A stretch of 57,854 nucleotides of DNA from Bacilli bacterium (GTDB taxonomy: Bacteria > Bacillota_I > Bacilli_A > RFN20 > CAG-631): assembly GCA_900754115.1 (NCBI GenBank), contig CAAEBM010000054.1, positions 1-57,854 of the forward strand. The letters run 5' to 3'. Positions 43,170 through 50,848 of the stretch are shown piece by piece. The position numbers and the translations under genes were made by a program. Positions within the stretch are counted from its first letter, which is position 1, and the number at the start of each line of letters is the position of its first letter. The notes beneath the pieces are model-generated. The model was not told the DNA's origin and made no database searches. It saw nothing but the letters and a program-made list of their open reading frames with translations.

Positions 43170-43916
43170 TTATATTTTATTTTTTAAATAAATTTGTAAT
43201 AATCCATTTAAAACTAAATCGGGTTCAATTCGATCAATTTTTTCTTTACAAAGTGGAGCAATTAAAGAAACAAGTCCTCCTGTTGCTATAATTTTTAATT
43301 GTGGTTGGTTTAATTCTTCTTTAATTTTTTGAATTAAGCCATCAACCATGCTGGCAAATCCATATAAAACACCCGATTGCATACAAGGAATGGTAGAAGT
43401 ATTTAATACCTTTGCAGGAACTACTAATTCCATATGAGGTAACAATGCTGCATGGGAAATCATTGCTTTTGTAGATACTGCCACACCCGGAGCAATGACC
43501 GCTCCTAAATAGGTTTTATTTTTATAATATAAGAATTTAGATGCCGTTCCTAAATCAATTACTAATCCTTCATCATAAATTTGACAGGCCGCAACGACAT
43601 CACAGATTAAATCCGCACCAACAGTCTTTGGATCATCGCAAACAATTTGAATCCCTGTTTTTAACTTTTGTCCTACAATATAAGGTGATTTTTGAAAATA
43701 TTGATGGGACATTTTGACAAAAGCGCTAGTAATTTGAGGAACAACAGAAGAAATGATTAAATCTTCAACCGGTTCTGTAATAAAATTCTTTAAAAGCAAG
43801 TAATATTCATCACTTGATTTTTCAATCAATGATTTCATCCGATAAGATTGCATCTGTCCATTTTTATAAACACCAAGGCAAATATTTGTATTCCCAATAT
43901 CGATGAATAAAACCAT
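43170..43916 (-). CDS. coaX: Type III pantothenate kinase
   Basis: First committed step of coenzyme A synthesis; the CoaX type is insensitive to CoA feedback. 248 residues with the ASKHA phosphate-1 motif FIDIGNTNICLGVY, G-A-D-L-I-C-D-V in the middle, the phosphate-2 motif VIDLGTASKF, G-A-V-I-A-P-G-V and A-T-G-G-L-V. It is followed upstream by a ROK kinase gene 12 bases away. coaE, the last enzyme of the same pathway, lies at 49439. Confidence 0.95.
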   Translation of the reverse strand: MVLFIDIGNTNICLGVYKNGQMQSYRMKSLIEKSSDEYYLLLKNFITEPVEDLIISSVVPQITSAFVKMSHQYFQKSPYIVGQKLKTGIQIVCDDPKTVGADLICDVVAACQIYDEGLVIDLGTASKFLYYKNKTYLGAVIAPGVAVSTKAMISHAALLPHMELVVPAKVLNTSTIPCMQSGVLYGFASMVDGLIQKIKEELNQPQLKIIATGGLVSLIAPLCKEKIDRIEPDLVLNGLLQIYLKNKI

Positions 43917-43928
43917 ATTCCTTACTCC

Positions 43929-44834
43929 TTACTTTGCTGCCATAAAAACTTGCATAGCAGCTCCAATAATCCCAGCATCTTGATCATATTTTGCCAAAAC
44001 AATTTGAACCTTGTCTTTTAAATAGTCAAATACGTAATCTTTTACTTTTTCTTTTAATTCACTTAAAAAATATTGATGCGATTGCATTAATCCGCCACCT
44101 AAAACAAAGATATCTGGTTCCATATAAGCGACTATACTTCCTATAAAAGCAGCCATATTTTCTAGCCATTCTTTTTTTATTTTTAGTGCAATTTCATTTT
44201 TTTGTGCAGCCAATTCAAATAATTCTCCAGCATGGGATAGATTTAAATTTGCTTCTTTAGCTTGTTGTAAAAGCATTTGTCCTGAAGCTAATCCTTCAAT
44301 ACAACCAAAGGCTTTAAAAACACTTGGTCTTCTGCCACCTCGTTGAATAACCATGCTGCCTACTTCTTGTCCAAAGCCATAATGCCCTGTCATTATTTTA
44401 TTAGAAATGATTAATCCGCCACCAATGCCTGTTGACAAAGTCAAATATTGGACCACATCATATCCTTTTCCATTTCCCACACTTGCTTCGGCAAGAGCTG
44501 CCACATTGGCGTCATTACCGACATAAACAGGTAATTGTAATTGGTTTTGCAAATATTCTTTTAAAGGAATATCGGTAATATTTAAATTAGGAATGACATA
44601 TACATTTCCATTTTGAGGATTGACAGGTCCGGGAACACCGATTCCTATACCTAATGGATGATATTGCTCTACTTCTAATCGCTGATATAAAGAAATAATT
44701 TGTTGTAACAAACTATCTTTACCATTTGATTTATCTGTTTTTTCTTTGATGACTTTTTCTATTTTTCCCTTTTCAGAGACAATCGCCAGACGAATATGCG
44801 TTCCACCAATATCTACGCCTACCGCATAATTCAT
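43929..44834 (-). CDS. ROK-family glucokinase
   Basis: Sugar kinase of the ROK family, most likely phosphorylating glucose to feed PfkA and Pyk encoded directly upstream. 301 residues: ATP-binding GVDIGGTHIRLAIV, the sugar-binding G-I-G-V-P-G-P-V, N-D-A-N-V-A-A-L-A-E with the catalytic aspartate, and T-L-S-T-G-I-G-G-G. The cysteine-rich zinc motif of many ROK kinases (CGCxGCxE) is reduced to F-G-C-I-E-G-L-A, so zinc binding is probably lost or altered. The start overlaps the pyk stop by four bases. Confidence 0.88.
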   Translation of the reverse strand: MNYAVGVDIGGTHIRLAIVSEKGKIEKVIKEKTDKSNGKDSLLQQIISLYQRLEVEQYHPLGIGIGVPGPVNPQNGNVYVIPNLNITDIPLKEYLQNQLQLPVYVGNDANVAALAEASVGNGKGYDVVQYLTLSTGIGGGLIISNKIMTGHYGFGQEVGSMVIQRGGRRPSVFKAFGCIEGLASGQMLLQQAKEANLNLSHAGELFELAAQKNEIALKIKKEWLENMAAFIGSIVAYMEPDIFVLGGGLMQSHQYFLSELKEKVKDYVFDYLKDKVQIVLAKYDQDAGIIGAAMQVFMAAK

Positions 44835-46240
44835 AATTTAACAACCTTCATAAAGTTGGTATTTCCAATGCCATTGCCACCAGTAATAATGATATTTTCG
44901 CCTTCTTTTACGCCATAATAAGCCGCGATTTCGCAAGCTTTTGTGACATAATCTAATTCAGAAGTGGGTTGATTGGAAACCACTGGATAAACACCCCAAT
45001 GAAGTGTCATTGATAAGCGAATATCTTCATTACTTGTCACTGCTGCTACTGGACAATAAGGTCTAAATTTTGAAATTCGTTTTGCTGTCGTTCCTGATTC
45101 AGAAAAAGCAACAATTAATTTGGCATCAACTAATAGTGCAGTATCTGCTACTGATAAAGCCACTGCGTCATTTAATGTCTTTTCACTGCTATTATAAGCT
45201 TTTTGAATTTTTCCTTTATAGAATATTTCACATTCTGTGCGAGAAATAATTTTAGACAAGGTAGAAACAGCTTCTATAGGATATTTTCCTGTAGCTGAAA
45301 CATTTGAAAGCATGATTGCATCGACCCCATCTAAAATGGCATTTGCTACATCGCTGACTTCTGCACGACTTGGTTTTTTATTTCTAGACATTGAACTTAA
45401 AATTTGCGTAGCTACAATGACAAATTTTCCAGCTTCATTACATTTTTTAACAATTCTTTTTTGTAAAATAGGAATATCTTCTACAGGGACTTCAATACTT
45501 AAATCCCCTCTAGCAATGACAATGCCATCTGCAGCAGCTATAATTTCATCTAAATGTTGAATGGCTTGTAAGTTTTCAATTTTAGCGACAACTTTTTGAT
45601 GTCCATTTTTAGAGGCAATATAATTTTTTAAATCAATGATATCTTGTCCATTGCGCACAAAGGATGCACCAATGAAGTCTAAGTTTTCTGCAATCGCAAA
45701 ATCAACACGAACTAAATCATTTTGTGATAAGTAAGGAACATTGATTTTTGCAGAAGGGACATTGACAGAAGATTCATCTTTAATCGTAGCAGAATTGATA
45801 GACTCACAAATAAGCGTGCGATCATTTTTATTTTTTTCAATCACTCTTAAAATTAAATTTCCTTCATCTACTAAAATGTGATCATCAGCTTGAACATCTT
45901 CAAACAATCCATCATAAGTCACGCTAAACTCATCACAAGACCCAATGATTGGATTCATATGAATAATAACTTTACATCCTTTAGCAATGGAAGCATTCCC
46001 TTCTTTAAAAGTATGGGTTCTTACTTTTGGTCCTCGCGTATCAATCATGATGGCTAAAGGTTTTCCATGAATTAATGCGAGTTTTTTAGCTGTCACGGCA
46101 AAACGACCTTGGGTGGCTAAATTTCCGTGAGCAAAATTCAAACGGACGACATTCATTCCTTCAAGAAGCATTTGCTCCATGATGGATTCCGATTCGGATT
46201 GCGAACCAATTGTACAGACAATTTTCGTTTTGTTTAACAT
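44831..46240 (-). CDS. pyk: Pyruvate kinase
   Basis: Final ATP-yielding step of glycolysis. 469 residues from ATG 46240 (MLNKTKIVCTIGSQSE), with NFAHG, MIDTRGPKVRTH, VAKIENLQAIQHLDEII containing the catalytic lysine, GIVIARGDLSIEVP and VDAIMLSNVSATGKYP. It lacks the extra C-terminal PEP-utilising-like domain of Bacillus enzymes. AAAGGAG lies 12 bases before this ATG but only six before TTG 46246 (giving MNMLNK), so TTG may be the true start; the longer frame to 46321 overlaps pfkA and is rejected. Confidence 0.95.
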   Translation of the reverse strand: MLNKTKIVCTIGSQSESESIMEQMLLEGMNVVRLNFAHGNLATQGRFAVTAKKLALIHGKPLAIMIDTRGPKVRTHTFKEGNASIAKGCKVIIHMNPIIGSCDEFSVTYDGLFEDVQADDHILVDEGNLILRVIEKNKNDRTLICESINSATIKDESSVNVPSAKINVPYLSQNDLVRVDFAIAENLDFIGASFVRNGQDIIDLKNYIASKNGHQKVVAKIENLQAIQHLDEIIAAADGIVIARGDLSIEVPVEDIPILQKRIVKKCNEAGKFVIVATQILSSMSRNKKPSRAEVSDVANAILDGVDAIMLSNVSATGKYPIEAVSTLSKIISRTECEIFYKGKIQKAYNSSEKTLNDAVALSVADTALLVDAKLIVAFSESGTTAKRISKFRPYCPVAAVTSNEDIRLSMTLHWGVYPVVSNQPTSELDYVTKACEIAAYYGVKEGENIIITGGNGIGNTNFMKVVKL

Positions 46241-46265
46241 GTTCAATGATTTCTCCTTTGCTTTT

Positions 46266-47231
46266 TTATATTTTTTGTACACAAGGTTTAATTTCTTGTG
46301 CTTGTTTCTTAGGTAAAGCATTTGCTTCTTGAATAGGAGTCACTTGTAAACGATCTCCTAAAACACCGACGCATTTTCCTGTTTCTCCTTGACATAACAA
46401 ATCCACAGCATAAATGCCTAATCGAATGGCTAAAACACGATCAAAAGCAGAAGGTCTTCCTCCTCTTTGAACGTGTCCTAAAACAGTACTCCGTGGATCT
46501 AATGTTGTTTTTTCTTGAATTACTTTTTCAATTTCTTTAATTGGAATGGTGTGTTCAGCAATCACCACAATAATTTCTTTTTTTCCTTGTGCTTGTGCGA
46601 TTTCAATCGCCTTTAGCATTTCTTTTTCATTATACATCTCTTTGCTATATAAGACATATTCTGCTTCACAAGCTAAAGCCCCTCTTAAAGCTAAGTCAGG
46701 ACAAAATCTTCCCATCACTTCAACAACAATACAACGATGATGAGAATTAGCTGTATCTCTTAGTTTATCAATGGATTCCACAATTGTATTTAGACAAGTG
46801 TCAAATCCGATTGTATATTCGGTTGAAGGAATATCATTATCAATTGTTCCTGGAACACCAATGCACCGAATGCCTAATTCAGATAATTTTAAACCACCCA
46901 TATATGTGCCATCGCCACCAATACAGACAAGCGCATCAATTCCACGTTTTTTTAAAATTTCAACGGCTTTCTTTTGTACTTCTAATTCTTTAAATTCAGG
47001 TAAACGAGCAGAACCTAAAATCGTTCCACCTCGATGAGCAATATTTTCAACCTCTTTATATCCCAAAGGAATAATTTGATCTTCAATTAATCCTTTATAT
47101 CCATCTATAATTCCAAAAACTTCAATATCTCTTTTTAATGCTGCTTTTACAATCGCATAAATCGCCGTATTCATTCCAGGGGCATCACCACCAGAAGTTA
47201 ATATGCCGATTTTTTTTATCGCATGCTCCAT
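46266..47231 (-). CDS. pfkA: ATP-dependent 6-phosphofructokinase
   Basis: Phosphorylates fructose-6-phosphate, the committed step of glycolysis. 321 residues: ILTSGGDAPGMNTAI, ALVCIGGDGTYMGGLKL (the glycine pair before T marks an ATP enzyme), VPGTIDNDIPST with the catalytic aspartate, IVVEVMGRFCPDLAL and VLGHVQRGGRPSAFDR. First gene of the pfkA-pyk-ROK-coaX run. An inverted repeat overlaps its -10 box. Confidence 0.97.
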   Translation of the reverse strand: MEHAIKKIGILTSGGDAPGMNTAIYAIVKAALKRDIEVFGIIDGYKGLIEDQIIPLGYKEVENIAHRGGTILGSARLPEFKELEVQKKAVEILKKRGIDALVCIGGDGTYMGGLKLSELGIRCIGVPGTIDNDIPSTEYTIGFDTCLNTIVESIDKLRDTANSHHRCIVVEVMGRFCPDLALRGALACEAEYVLYSKEMYNEKEMLKAIEIAQAQGKKEIIVVIAEHTIPIKEIEKVIQEKTTLDPRSTVLGHVQRGGRPSAFDRVLAIRLGIYAVDLLCQGETGKCVGVLGDRLQVTPIQEANALPKKQAQEIKPCVQKI

Positions 47232-47258
47232 TTTAAAAACCTCCCTAATTACTTCCTA

Positions 47259-47283
47259 TTATTAGTATATATTATACTAATAA
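47259..47283 (-). promoter_or_regulatory. pfkA promoter with 10-bp-arm inverted repeat
   Basis: TTATTAGTAT (47259-47268) and ATACTAATAA (47274-47283) form a perfect inverted repeat with a five-base centre. The minus-strand TATAAT (47271-47276) lies within it, so a bound regulator would block RNA polymerase. The -35 region is only a T-run. The transcript continues into pyk, the ROK kinase and coaX. Confidence 0.6.
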
Positions 47284-47302
47284 AAAAAGAAAGAAAAAAC
47301 GA

Positions 47303-47327
47303 AAAAAAACGAGTTAAACCCGTTTTT
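47303..47327 (-). terminator. Terminator after dnaI
   Basis: On the minus strand AAAACGGG and CTCGTTTT arms around TTTAA are followed by a T-run. It ends the dnaE-polA-mutM-coaE-dnaB-dnaI operon. Confidence 0.75.
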
Positions 47328-48177
47328 ATAAGATTAATTCTTTCATTTTTGAAATCAATTTTTCTGCTTTTAAATGATCTTTTTGTGTCGTATATAAAAA
47401 GGTTAATTGTTCAAAACTAAATTCACTAATAAATATTGTCGTCAGATGGTGATCAATGCGATAATTCAATAAAGGCAATAACACTTCATCTCGACTCCAA
47501 GAAGTGATAGATTCTCCTCCTAAATCATCTAAAATGAGAATAGAGGATTGATAAACTTTTGTTAACAACTCTTCATACCCGTTTTTATCGGAAAATAAAC
47601 TTTTTAAATCCGATAAAAATGAACTCATTTTTACTAAACTACAAGTGTAATTGTGCAATAAAGTGGATAGCAAACCAATTTCAAATATCTTTCTTTGGCG
47701 ACTATCCTTGATTTGTAAAAAACAGCCCTTGGTCGATGCTTGATGATAAAGGGCTAAATACATGGTTTGAAAACTTCTAGGTTGTTGCATACAAATCTCT
47801 TTAAACTCTTGCAAACGATGTTGCAAAAAAACCGTTTCCATTGAATAAAAAGAATATTGTAAGCGTTGTCCCTTTTGATAAAATTCTTGATAATAATCAC
47901 AAACTCTCATCGTTTCAATAAGTTGTGAATCTTCTCCTTTTTTTAAAAAATATTGATAGCCTTTCTTTGCCTTTTTGCAATCTTTTAAACTTTTACAATG
48001 CGCACAACTTTCATTTTGTTGTATAAAAAACAAGATTTTATCGATATTTTCTATTATTTCTTCTTCAGTCAACTGCAACTTTAAAATCATATTTTTTGCT
48101 AAATCAGAAGAATAAACAATGGATAATAATGTTTGTTTATCATAAGTAATGGGTTGTTGAAATTGAATTCGTTTCAT
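47326..48177 (-). CDS. dnaI: DnaI-like helicase loader with a degenerate P-loop
   Basis: Primosomal AAA+ protein that with DnaB loads the replicative helicase. 283 residues from ATG 48177. An N-terminal zinc-binding part has C-A-H-C and further cysteines (about 58, 61, 67, 93). In the AAA+ domain the Walker A site, normally G-x-x-G-x-G-K-S/T after K-G-x-x-L, reads K-G-C-F-L-Q-I-K-D-S-R-Q-R-K-I (about 150-164) with all its glycines lost. Walker B (ILILDDLGGES) and the arginine-containing S-W-S-R-D-E-V segment are kept. Position directly after dnaB and within the dnaE operon supports the assignment; ATP binding is doubtful. Confidence 0.85.
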   Translation of the reverse strand: MKRIQFQQPITYDKQTLLSIVYSSDLAKNMILKLQLTEEEIIENIDKILFFIQQNESCAHCKSLKDCKKAKKGYQYFLKKGEDSQLIETMRVCDYYQEFYQKGQRLQYSFYSMETVFLQHRLQEFKEICMQQPRSFQTMYLALYHQASTKGCFLQIKDSRQRKIFEIGLLSTLLHNYTCSLVKMSSFLSDLKSLFSDKNGYEELLTKVYQSSILILDDLGGESITSWSRDEVLLPLLNYRIDHHLTTIFISEFSFEQLTFLYTTQKDHLKAEKLISKMKELIL

Positions 48178-48179
48178 GT

Positions 48180-49403
48180 TCATTTCCCCCATTCATTAAT
48201 CGCTTTTTCAAACTCATCGTTGATTTCTTGTGTCTTTATTGGCGTTGAAGAAACCACTTGAATTTCTTTTTTATCATTTCTAGAAACTGATGCTTTCTTT
48301 AAATAAAGTAAAGTTTGATAAGCATCTTGGCATTTTTCTTTAATCACAGAAGAAGCAACTTTTTGAACATATCCATTAAAGTTATAATCACTTTTTTTAT
48401 GATGAACACAATAATAAAGCACACTATTAATCATTCCAGAAGTCATTTTGGCTTCTTTTAATTGTTTGATTAAATAAATATCATTTTTAAATAATGCAGG
48501 AATCGATAATAACCCTTTATAGTAATCATAAGGGTCACTTTCATCTAAATGTTTTGCAAACAAAAACAAATCAGAAAATTCTTCTTGGCTTTCACTTTTT
48601 GTTTTTAAAGTTGGCGTTAAACATTTTTCAGCTTCTTGATTAAAAAGATAAAGGTTTATTTTCTTTTTTTGATTTTCATCCACTTGAATAGAAGCTAAAA
48701 TACAATTTTCTAAATCTTTTTCTGACAAATCAAATAACATTTTGACACGAACAATTTCTTTTTTTACCGCATTGGTAAATAGGGATTTAGGAATGAGATG
48801 TTCTGTCATTTTAACAATAAAAGCATCCATATTTAGATTAGAAACGACATTTTGTGTCATTTTTTCACTATAATGTTGTGATAAATTTTTAATAGAAGTT
48901 GGCTTTATGACAAAACTTTCTTCAAAAGAAGAACTAATATCGATATATTCATCATTTTGAGGATGGGAGTCACTATAAAAATATTGAGTGCGGTAAAATT
49001 CATCCTCTCCTAAACTTTTTAAAAGCAAACTATTTAAAACAGTATCATTAAAAAAATCATTAGGAGATTTAGGAGATTGTAAAGCATATAAATAATCAAG
49101 AGCAATCTTATTTTCATTTTCTTTAATTTTAGTGTTTAATAGTCCAATGCTTTCTAATTTTTTACGAGCAGTTAAAAAATCAGTCTTGCTAATTTGCATT
49201 AAGGAGAACAACCGTTGATGCGTTCGATTCATACTTACAACAGGACTTAAACTATTTTCGTTTAACAAAGTTAAATACAAACTCGTCGCCGAATAGCCAA
49301 TAATGGGTTGATAAAGGCGAATCAAAACTTTTAAATCAAAGTCTGATACAATGCCATTTTTTTGAATTGAATAAGTATCAAATTCTTTGACATCTTTTTT
49401 CAC
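48180..49403 (-). CDS. dnaB: Primosomal replication-initiation protein DnaB (DnaB/DnaD family)
   Basis: Firmicutes DnaB: a membrane-associated co-loader that helps DnaI deliver the helicase, not the helicase itself. 407 residues. N-terminal winged-helix region (about 5-110, F-D-L-K-V-L-I-R-L-Y-Q-P-I-I-G-Y-S-A-T-S-L-Y), a long low-complexity middle, and a DnaB/DnaD C-terminal domain (about 270-360, with Y-Y-C-V-H-H-K-K-S-D-Y-N-F-N-G-Y-V-Q-K-V-A-S). It is followed by dnaI within two bases. Confidence 0.9.
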   Translation of the reverse strand: MKKDVKEFDTYSIQKNGIVSDFDLKVLIRLYQPIIGYSATSLYLTLLNENSLSPVVSMNRTHQRLFSLMQISKTDFLTARKKLESIGLLNTKIKENENKIALDYLYALQSPKSPNDFFNDTVLNSLLLKSLGEDEFYRTQYFYSDSHPQNDEYIDISSSFEESFVIKPTSIKNLSQHYSEKMTQNVVSNLNMDAFIVKMTEHLIPKSLFTNAVKKEIVRVKMLFDLSEKDLENCILASIQVDENQKKKINLYLFNQEAEKCLTPTLKTKSESQEEFSDLFLFAKHLDESDPYDYYKGLLSIPALFKNDIYLIKQLKEAKMTSGMINSVLYYCVHHKKSDYNFNGYVQKVASSVIKEKCQDAYQTLLYLKKASVSRNDKKEIQVVSSTPIKTQEINDEFEKAINEWGK

Positions 49404-49438
49404 TTTAACCTTCTCCCCTTTTTTATTGTATTATCATT

Positions 49439-50008
49439 TTAGTAAATTTTTTTTAATTTATCAACTAAAGATTCAAGACTTTTTTCTGTTGTTTTAAAAT
49501 CCGCAGAATTTTCAATTATAAAATCGGCTCGTTTACTTTTTTCTTCTTGTGAAAATTGTTGTTGCTGTAAGTATAAAAGAAAATCTACTGCATCTGGATT
49601 GCGACTTTTTAAACGCTCTTTTTGCATTTCTTTATTAGTAGTCACGACAATCGTATAATCACAAAGATTTTCTAAATGACACTCAAAAAGTAATGGAATT
49701 TCAACAAAAATCATCGTATTCTTCGCTTGATTTTTTAATTGCTGAATTTGTTGAATCACATAAGGATGAATGAATTGATTTAGCATCGTTAAATAATTTT
49801 TATCTTGATAAATCATTTCTTTGAGTTTTCTTTTATCAAAAGGCTCTTTTTTAAAAAATGTTTGTTGAATTTGACTGAATATTGCTTGATTTTGATAAGC
49901 TTCTTTGACCATTTCATCACTATCATAAACCAAAAAACCTTGTTGTTTTAACCACTTTCCAATTGTTGATTTTCCACTGCCAATGATTCCTGTAATTCCA
50001 ATTAACAT
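49439..50008 (-). CDS. coaE: Dephospho-CoA kinase
   Basis: Last step of CoA synthesis, phosphorylating the 3'-OH of dephospho-CoA. 189 residues from ATG 50008, with P-loop GITGIIGSGKSTIGKWL, the conserved Y-D-S-D-E-M-V, V-E-I-P-L-L-F-E and a C-terminal A-D-F-I-I-E-N-S. AAAAGGAGG directly upstream fixes the start; the longer frame to 50059 lies in mutM and is not used. Confidence 0.96.
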   Translation of the reverse strand: MLIGITGIIGSGKSTIGKWLKQQGFLVYDSDEMVKEAYQNQAIFSQIQQTFFKKEPFDKRKLKEMIYQDKNYLTMLNQFIHPYVIQQIQQLKNQAKNTMIFVEIPLLFECHLENLCDYTIVVTTNKEMQKERLKSRNPDAVDFLLYLQQQQFSQEEKSKRADFIIENSADFKTTEKSLESLVDKLKKIY

Positions 50009-50009
50009 T

Positions 50010-50831
50010 TTATTCCTCCTTTTGGCAATGTGGACAATAATGGGTTCCTCTGCCAGCAATTTTTATTTTGACAATAGGTTGATGACAAATCAAACAAGGT
50101 TGCCCTTTTTTTCCATATACCATGAGTTCATTTTGAAAAAGACCATCAATTCCTTGTGCACTATGATAACTTTTAATTGTAGAACCACCCAATTGAATCG
50201 CTTTTTGTAAAACTTTTTGTGCCTCAATAATAATTTGATTGCATTGATTGAGAGTCAACGTTTTTCCAAGTTTTAATGGAGAGAGTCGGCTTGCAAAACA
50301 AATTTCATCTGCATAAATATTTCCAATACCTGCTAAAATGTGTTGATCTAATAATATTTGTTTTAAAGTCTTATTACTTTTTTTTACTTTTTGATACAAA
50401 TAAGTACCATCTAACAGTTCAAAAACTTCTTTCCCTAAGGCATTTAAAGGTGGTTGTTTTAAATAGTTAATAGATGCATCATAATAAACCATCCGTCCAA
50501 ATTTTCGCACATCATGATAAACTAAATTTTTTTGATTTTCAAATTCAAAAACTAGGTGACTATGTTTATCTATTTTATCATAAGCATAATAAAATTTCCC
50601 TTCCATTCGTAAGTGGGCGATTAAAACACCTTTGCTTAAATGAAAAAGAAGATATTTTCCCTTGCGGGTAATGTTTTCAATTTTTTGTCCACAAAGAGTT
50701 TTTTGAAAAGATTTTGCATCCATATTTTGAATAATTTTTGGATAAAAGACAGCAACATTGACAATTTTTTGCTGTAAGACACACTGTTTTAACGTTTCTT
50801 TTACTGTTTCAACTTCTGGTAATTCTGGCAT
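50010..50831 (-). CDS. mutM: Formamidopyrimidine-DNA glycosylase MutM/Fpg
   Basis: Base-excision repair glycosylase/AP lyase removing 8-oxoguanine. Start at ATG 50831 is required because the catalytic proline is residue 2 (MPELPEVETV). Further marks are the conserved lysine in K-G-K-Y-L-L-F-H-L, the helix-two-turn-helix G-I-G-N-I-Y-A-D-E-I, and a C-terminal zinc finger (C-L-I-C ... G-R-G-T-H-Y-C-P-H-C). 273 residues. In the polA-mutM-coaE order typical of Bacilli. Confidence 0.97.
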   Translation of the reverse strand: MPELPEVETVKETLKQCVLQQKIVNVAVFYPKIIQNMDAKSFQKTLCGQKIENITRKGKYLLFHLSKGVLIAHLRMEGKFYYAYDKIDKHSHLVFEFENQKNLVYHDVRKFGRMVYYDASINYLKQPPLNALGKEVFELLDGTYLYQKVKKSNKTLKQILLDQHILAGIGNIYADEICFASRLSPLKLGKTLTLNQCNQIIIEAQKVLQKAIQLGGSTIKSYHSAQGIDGLFQNELMVYGKKGQPCLICHQPIVKIKIAGRGTHYCPHCQKEE

Positions 50832-50848
50832 TTTATAATCCCCTTTTA

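Noticed and set aside
43170..43916. coaX as the viperin-associated kinase
   Set aside because: It is on the opposite strand beyond a bidirectional terminator, belongs to the ASKHA pantothenate kinases, and groups with the glycolytic operon.
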